Below are positions 6,389 to 6,879 of a stretch of DNA of 6,879 bases, one piece after another (the stretch's first letter is position 1; each line of letters opens with the position of its first letter). Under the pieces are notes generated by a model. That model was given only the letters and a program-made list of their open reading frames with translations, was not told the DNA's origin and ran no database searches. The stretch lies in NCBI GenBank assembly GCA_000432995.1, contig HF972661.1:75194-82072 (forward strand), written 5' to 3'. Made by a program: the position numbers and the translations under genes. Source of the stretch: Clostridium sp. CAG:1013 (GTDB lineage: Bacteria; Bacillota; Clostridia; Oscillospirales; Acutalibacteraceae).

Positions 6389-6416
6389 TTGACATTTCAA
6401 AGGGGAGGGTTATACT
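6389..6416 (+). promoter_or_regulatory. Sigma-A promoter of the MBL-fold hydrolase gene
   Basis: TTGACA (6389-6394), a 16-bp spacer and TATACT (6411-6416) match the consensus well. The predicted start near 6423 gives a leader of about 54 nt. I saw no clear intrinsic terminator after the acetyltransferase stop at 6334, so some read-through into this gene is also possible. Confidence 0.75.
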
Positions 6417-6425
6417 GAGAAAAGA

Positions 6426-6447
6426 CGCTCCCCCTGTTTCAGGAGCG
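6426..6447 (+). other. Hairpin at the 5' end of the MBL-gene leader
   Basis: CGCTCC and GGAGCG flank a 10-nt segment and can pair as 6 bp; CCTG/CAGG inside offers an alternative stem. It begins only a few bases after the predicted transcription start and is followed by no T-tract on the + strand. It is therefore not a terminator for this gene. A role in mRNA 5'-end protection is possible but unproven. Confidence 0.3.
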
Positions 6448-6476
6448 GGAATCACGATATTTAGGAGGGATTCTCC

Positions 6477-6879
6477 ATGAAGATCACCGTTTTGGGAAGC
6501 TGCTCCGGCACGGAGCCCATGCCCGGCTGTCATCAGACTTCCGTGGCTGTGGAGACCGGGGGCAGGCTGTATTTTATCGACGCCGGAGAGAACGCCGGTT
6601 ACGCCTCTTATCTGGGGGGCATCCCCCAGCCGGACACCGCCGCCATTTTCATCACCCACACCCACATGGATCACACCGGCGGACTTCCCCACCTGCTGTG
6701 GAATTTCCGCAAGCTGTGCACCATCGACCCGGACATCGCCGCCCGCATGGAGGGCCATGTGATCCAGGTCCACATGCCGGATCTTTCCGTGTTTGACGGG
6801 GTCATGGCCATGCTGCGGGCCAGCGAGGGCAACTACGAGACCGTGTTCCGTCTGGATCCCCATCAGCTTCGGGACGGGG
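6477..6879 (+). CDS. Metallo-beta-lactamase-fold metal-dependent hydrolase, 3' end outside window
   Basis: The first 134 residues of an MBL-fold protein are present and the frame is open to the window edge. The start MKITVLGSCSGTEPMPG is typical of RNase Z/ElaC-like and related MBL hydrolases, in which a beta-strand leads into the fold. The metal-binding motif HTHMDH (residues 61-66, His61, His63, Asp65, His66) sits in FITHTHMDHTGGLPHL and should bind two metal ions, usually zinc. Further ligands (a later His, an Asp and a final His) lie beyond the edge. Substrate is not predictable: members cleave phosphodiesters, tRNA 3' trailers, lactones and more. AGGAGG lies 8 nt upstream of the ATG. It has its own promoter, so it need not share a function with the acetyltransferase gene. 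Confidence 0.9.
   Translation, partial: MKITVLGSCSGTEPMPGCHQTSVAVETGGRLYFIDAGENAGYASYLGGIPQPDTAAIFITHTHMDHTGGLPHLLWNFRKLCTIDPDIAARMEGHVIQVHMPDLSVFDGVMAMLRASEGNYETVFRLDPHQLRDG

Noticed and set aside
6342..6863. 173-codon - strand frame opposite the MBL-fold gene and its promoter
   Set aside because: It overlaps the HTHMDH-bearing coding region and the intergenic promoter, and its product has no recognisable domain.
1..6879. Resistance or defence island reading of helD plus the Eis-like gene
   Set aside because: Some HelD and Eis relatives affect drug tolerance in actinobacteria, but here the two genes are separated by a convergent gene and a terminator, have separate promoters, and show no transfer signs. 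A shared system is not supported.

Overview
The window looks like chromosomal DNA from a Gram-positive, GC-rich member of the Clostridia, plausibly an Oscillospirales gut anaerobe. This is inferred from TagB/TagD-type teichoic-acid enzymes, a HelD-type RNA polymerase-associated helicase, strong AGGAGG ribosome binding sites, sigma-A-like promoters (TTGACA / TATACT) and a strong preference for G/C at third codon positions. No mobile element, CRISPR array, tRNA or rRNA was seen.

Layout. Positions 1-2395 are read leftwards and form a cell-envelope glycopolymer block. A divergent promoter region (about 2376-2450) drives a CDP-glycerol glycerophosphotransferase gene that overlaps tagD by a few bases. 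An intrinsic terminator at 673-709 follows tagD. Beyond it lies a separately transcribed family-4 glycosyltransferase gene that runs off the left edge. TagD makes CDP-glycerol and the enzyme encoded just upstream of it uses CDP-glycerol, so the pair makes sense as an operon for teichoic-acid-like glycerol-phosphate polymer synthesis.

Positions 2413-4626 hold helD on the + strand, with an extended -10 promoter and a strong bidirectional terminator. That terminator is shared with a convergent - strand gene (4634-5041) for a small NifX/NifB-type cofactor-binding protein with a very Cys/His-rich tail. A 99-bp divergent spacer then separates this gene from an Eis-like N-acetyltransferase gene (5141-6334), whose promoter is close to consensus. 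Last, after a 142-bp gap with its own promoter, comes the 5' part of a metallo-beta-lactamase-fold hydrolase gene that runs off the right edge.

Right of the teichoic-acid pair, the genes look like independent single-gene units rather than one pathway. I found no clear sign of an undescribed multi-gene system. The most unusual features are the leader of the glycerophosphotransferase gene (probable TTG start, terminator-like hairpin between promoter and start) and the metal-binding tail of the NifX-like protein.
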